64,000 nt of DNA from Paramecium tetraurelia (lineage: Eukaryota > Ciliophora > Oligohymenophorea > Peniculida > Parameciidae): assembly GCF_000165425.1 (NCBI RefSeq), contig NW_001799033.1, positions 128,611-192,610 of the forward strand. Reading direction: 5' to 3'. The notes under the pieces were generated by a model, which was not told where the DNA came from, searched no databases, and was given only the letters and a program-made list of their open reading frames with translations. This document shows positions 62,258-64,000 of this stretch, piece after piece. The first letter of the stretch is position 1. Each line of letters starts with the position of its first letter. The position numbers and the translations under genes are program-made.

Positions 62258-62717
62258 ATGCTTCATTTTCATTCCTTTAATGTTGTTATCTATTCTGATG
62301 AATTTGAATCTGTTTTTGCCTATAATTTGATTGTTTTAAAGTAGTCTTCTTCAAATTCGATTGACTAAAATATTATATAGAATACTTTTGATTCTTGTTT
62401 AGTTGTTGGTTCTTGGAACCAGAATACATAAATTGTAATAGAAAAGGGAAGTTGAACTTAAACTAATACAATTAATAATAGCAAAATGTATTGAAATGTA
62501 TATGCTTCGCTAAGAATAATCTAAGTAGAATGCAATTTATACATCTAAATAAATGGTGCAAGTTTCAGTAGGCCCTTGGGCTAAAAAATAGATATCCTCT
62601 ATGAAGTATAATAATTAACCCAAAAATGTCACACAAACAAGGACCCTTATAACACATGATCATACCAAAAGTTTATTCTTTATCGATTTATTTTTCTGCT
62701 ATTTTCTTCAAAATTGA
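62258..62717 (+). CDS. Hypothetical protein (142 aa) overlapping its convergent neighbour
   Basis: ATG 62258 and one 31-nt intron give exactly 143 codons. The N-terminal half is beta-like (HSFNVVIYSDEFESVFAY, DSCLVVGSWNQNTQIVIEKG). The C-terminal half is polar and ends in a hydrophobic stretch (KSLFFIDLFFCYFLQN). No family is recognised. Its TGA at 62715-62717 lies inside the coding end of the minus-strand gene; the two stops share a 10-nt TCAaaatTGA segment. Splicing is supported by removal of an in-frame TGA and a clean frame afterwards. Confidence 0.5.
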
Positions 62718-63376
62718 CAAAGTGGTTTAACATTGTGGATTTTATTGCTAGACTCTTTTTAATGCTCACATTTAAAGAATGAGCAACTGCTATTAAAACC
62801 AAATCCACTATAAAACCAATCATTCTTATAATATGAAATATCTATTCTCAAATATATTTGATTACATATACTTTGACAAAGCCAATAGGATTTAGATATA
62901 TTTGATACATAATCATACAGATTCCATATCAAAAATATAGTGAACAGTGAAATCAAGCAGATGCAATAGATTTTCAATTGCAACATTTTATGAGGCTGAA
63001 AGGTTTTAATCTTCACAGTTTTCCTAGCAAAATAGAATACAATGTAGGTCAAAAATGCATAATAGACATATAACTAAAAAAAGTAAAAAACCAACAATGT
63101 TTTTTATGCCACATTAAACAAAATATTACCTATTATTAGAAAGTATTTTACAAGTTAAGCACAAGATTATTAAAATGTAGATAACATTTTTTCTTTTTTT
63201 AGCCTATCTAAATTATTTCTTTCTTCTTATCAATTAGCATATTCCAACTGCTAAGACAGCTAATGCAATAACTTCAGAGACCCATAAGCTTTCGATATTT
63301 TTATATATAATTACGTAATGCAATATACTCCAAAATCTTGGCAACAAGTCATTAGTCCATTTGCATTAGTTGCCAT
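62708..63376 (-). CDS. Small multi-pass membrane protein
   Basis: ATG 63376 (MATNANGLMTCCQDFGVYCI) and a 26-nt intron lead into LWVSEVIALAVLAVGICQLI and KNVIYILIILCLTC, two TM helices joined by a basic loop (RRKKQFRQAKKRKN). After a poorly resolved intron region (63070-63130) come two more TM segments (LYVYYAFLTYIVFYFARK; IYCICLISLFTIFLIWNLY) and a C-terminal region with aromatic and Cys residues. The first part is reminiscent of ciliate 7TM proteins, but only about four helices are visible. No family call. Exon junctions in the middle are uncertain. Confidence 0.55.
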
Positions 63377-63426
63377 ATTAGCACAAGAAAATTAAAAATT
63401 AATTTTTGTAATATAGAATAATGTAA

Positions 63427-64000
63427 TCAACTTAATTTAGTTTTGATATCTTAAAATTGTGGAAGATCATGTTCCTACAAGTCTTCATCAAGTGAGTGTT
63501 GACTATCAATGTCAGAATCAGATAAAAAAGCATTCAATAGTTATGGTTTTTTCATTTCTGTTATGTATTGTTCATTATTTAATTTCTTAGCATTTTCATC
63601 ATCAGATTCGTCATAGTTCACATCGGACTCGTTGGATCTCTGAGATTTGTACCCTTTCTCAACTTTGTGCGATTTCCCGGAACTCTTTCTGGATAAATTC
63701 ACCTTTTAAATTTCATTGCTTTTATTTAATCTAGCTGCAAAAAACCTTTTTATTTAGTCTTATATATAATAGTAATACCTCATAATCCCTTGATAAGCTT
63801 CAACAGGTCTAGGAGCATTATGATCGCCCAAAAAAGTAAAGATGTATTTTTCTCCCTTGAATGCTTCATACAAATCCTCAATATGATTCTTTCCAATCAT
63901 TTTGTCACTACTCGCTCTTACGAAATAGGCAGCACATTTGGAAGATAATTTTCTAATATACTGCATAGTGTTAATATGTTTGGGATCATATCTAACTAGC
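63427..64000 (-). CDS. Alpha/beta-hydrolase, C-terminal part (5' end outside window)
   Basis: The gene enters from the right edge and ends at TGA (complement 63427-63429). Residues encoded near 63770-63990 read YIRKLSSKCAAYFVRASSDK, MIGKNHIEDLYEAFKGEKYI and FTFLGDHNAPRPVEAYQGIM. These fit the last strands of an alpha/beta-hydrolase, with the acid (SSDKMI) and the catalytic His (GDHNAPRP). The GxHNxxRP end is common in serine hydrolases of plants and ciliates. After an intron near 63750-63775 follows a charged Ser/Asp-rich tail (SGKSHKVEKGYKSQ, SESDVNYDESDDENA-like) ending LPQFQDIKTKLS. The nucleophile elbow lies outside the window. Confidence 0.75.

Overview
The window looks like macronuclear DNA of a Paramecium species, probably P. 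tetraurelia or a close sibling. It is very AT-rich. Genes are packed on both strands with gaps often under 100 bp. Long coding frames run through many TAA and TAG codons, which must be read as glutamine, and end only at TGA. Most genes carry GT..AG introns of about 20-33 nt, and removing these restores known protein families. I saw no rRNA, tRNA, CRISPR array, insertion sequence, transposon or virus-like element.

Layout. 0-8 kb: the 3' part of a NOWA-like GGWG/RGG-repeat protein, POC16/WDR90, a PRA1-family protein, a short-chain dehydrogenase and a small ORF. 9-14.3 kb: a ciliate-type membrane protein, an IRE1-like ER stress sensor, SUMO and an unknown gene. 14.9-20.3 kb: a P4-ATPase lipid flippase and the carboxyltransferase subunit of methylcrotonoyl-CoA carboxylase. 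20.6-30.8 kb: a large multi-pass membrane protein, an alveolin-like cortical protein, a Sec16-like protein, a type I membrane protein, a coiled-coil protein and a FYVE-like/TBC-like protein. 30.8-39 kb: a giant PAS-domain multi-pass protein (tiny-macrocysts-B type), BUG22/CFAP20, a probable mitochondrial protein and a Tim23-type translocase. 39.4-47.6 kb: a CDPK, mitochondrial uL22, coproporphyrinogen oxidase, a small unknown, DCAF7/WDR68 and a PH-like/kinase protein. 47.9-49.3 kb: a CCDC81-like HU-domain gene that looks decayed in its 3' half. 50-64 kb: a DHHC palmitoyltransferase, a CAMK-like kinase with a coiled-coil tail, small coiled-coil genes, ALIX, CFAP20DC, an acylated AGC kinase, two small unknowns and a 5'-truncated alpha/beta-hydrolase.

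The genes are ordinary nuclear genes and do not form one operon-like system, but some themes recur. All three CFA20-domain families known to me (POC16/WDR90, BUG22/CFAP20, CFAP20DC) lie within 60 kb. Endomembrane functions are frequent (IRE1, Sec16-like, PRA1, flippase, FYVE/TBC, ALIX, DHHC). Convergent gene ends are extremely tight (6-10 nt, and one 10-nt overlap). The most striking single observation is an IRE1 homologue with an intact-looking KEN RNase core but a kinase catalytic loop that lacks the catalytic Asp. Intron coordinates were found by hand, so small errors at exon borders are possible; in about twenty genes the spliced length comes out divisible by three.
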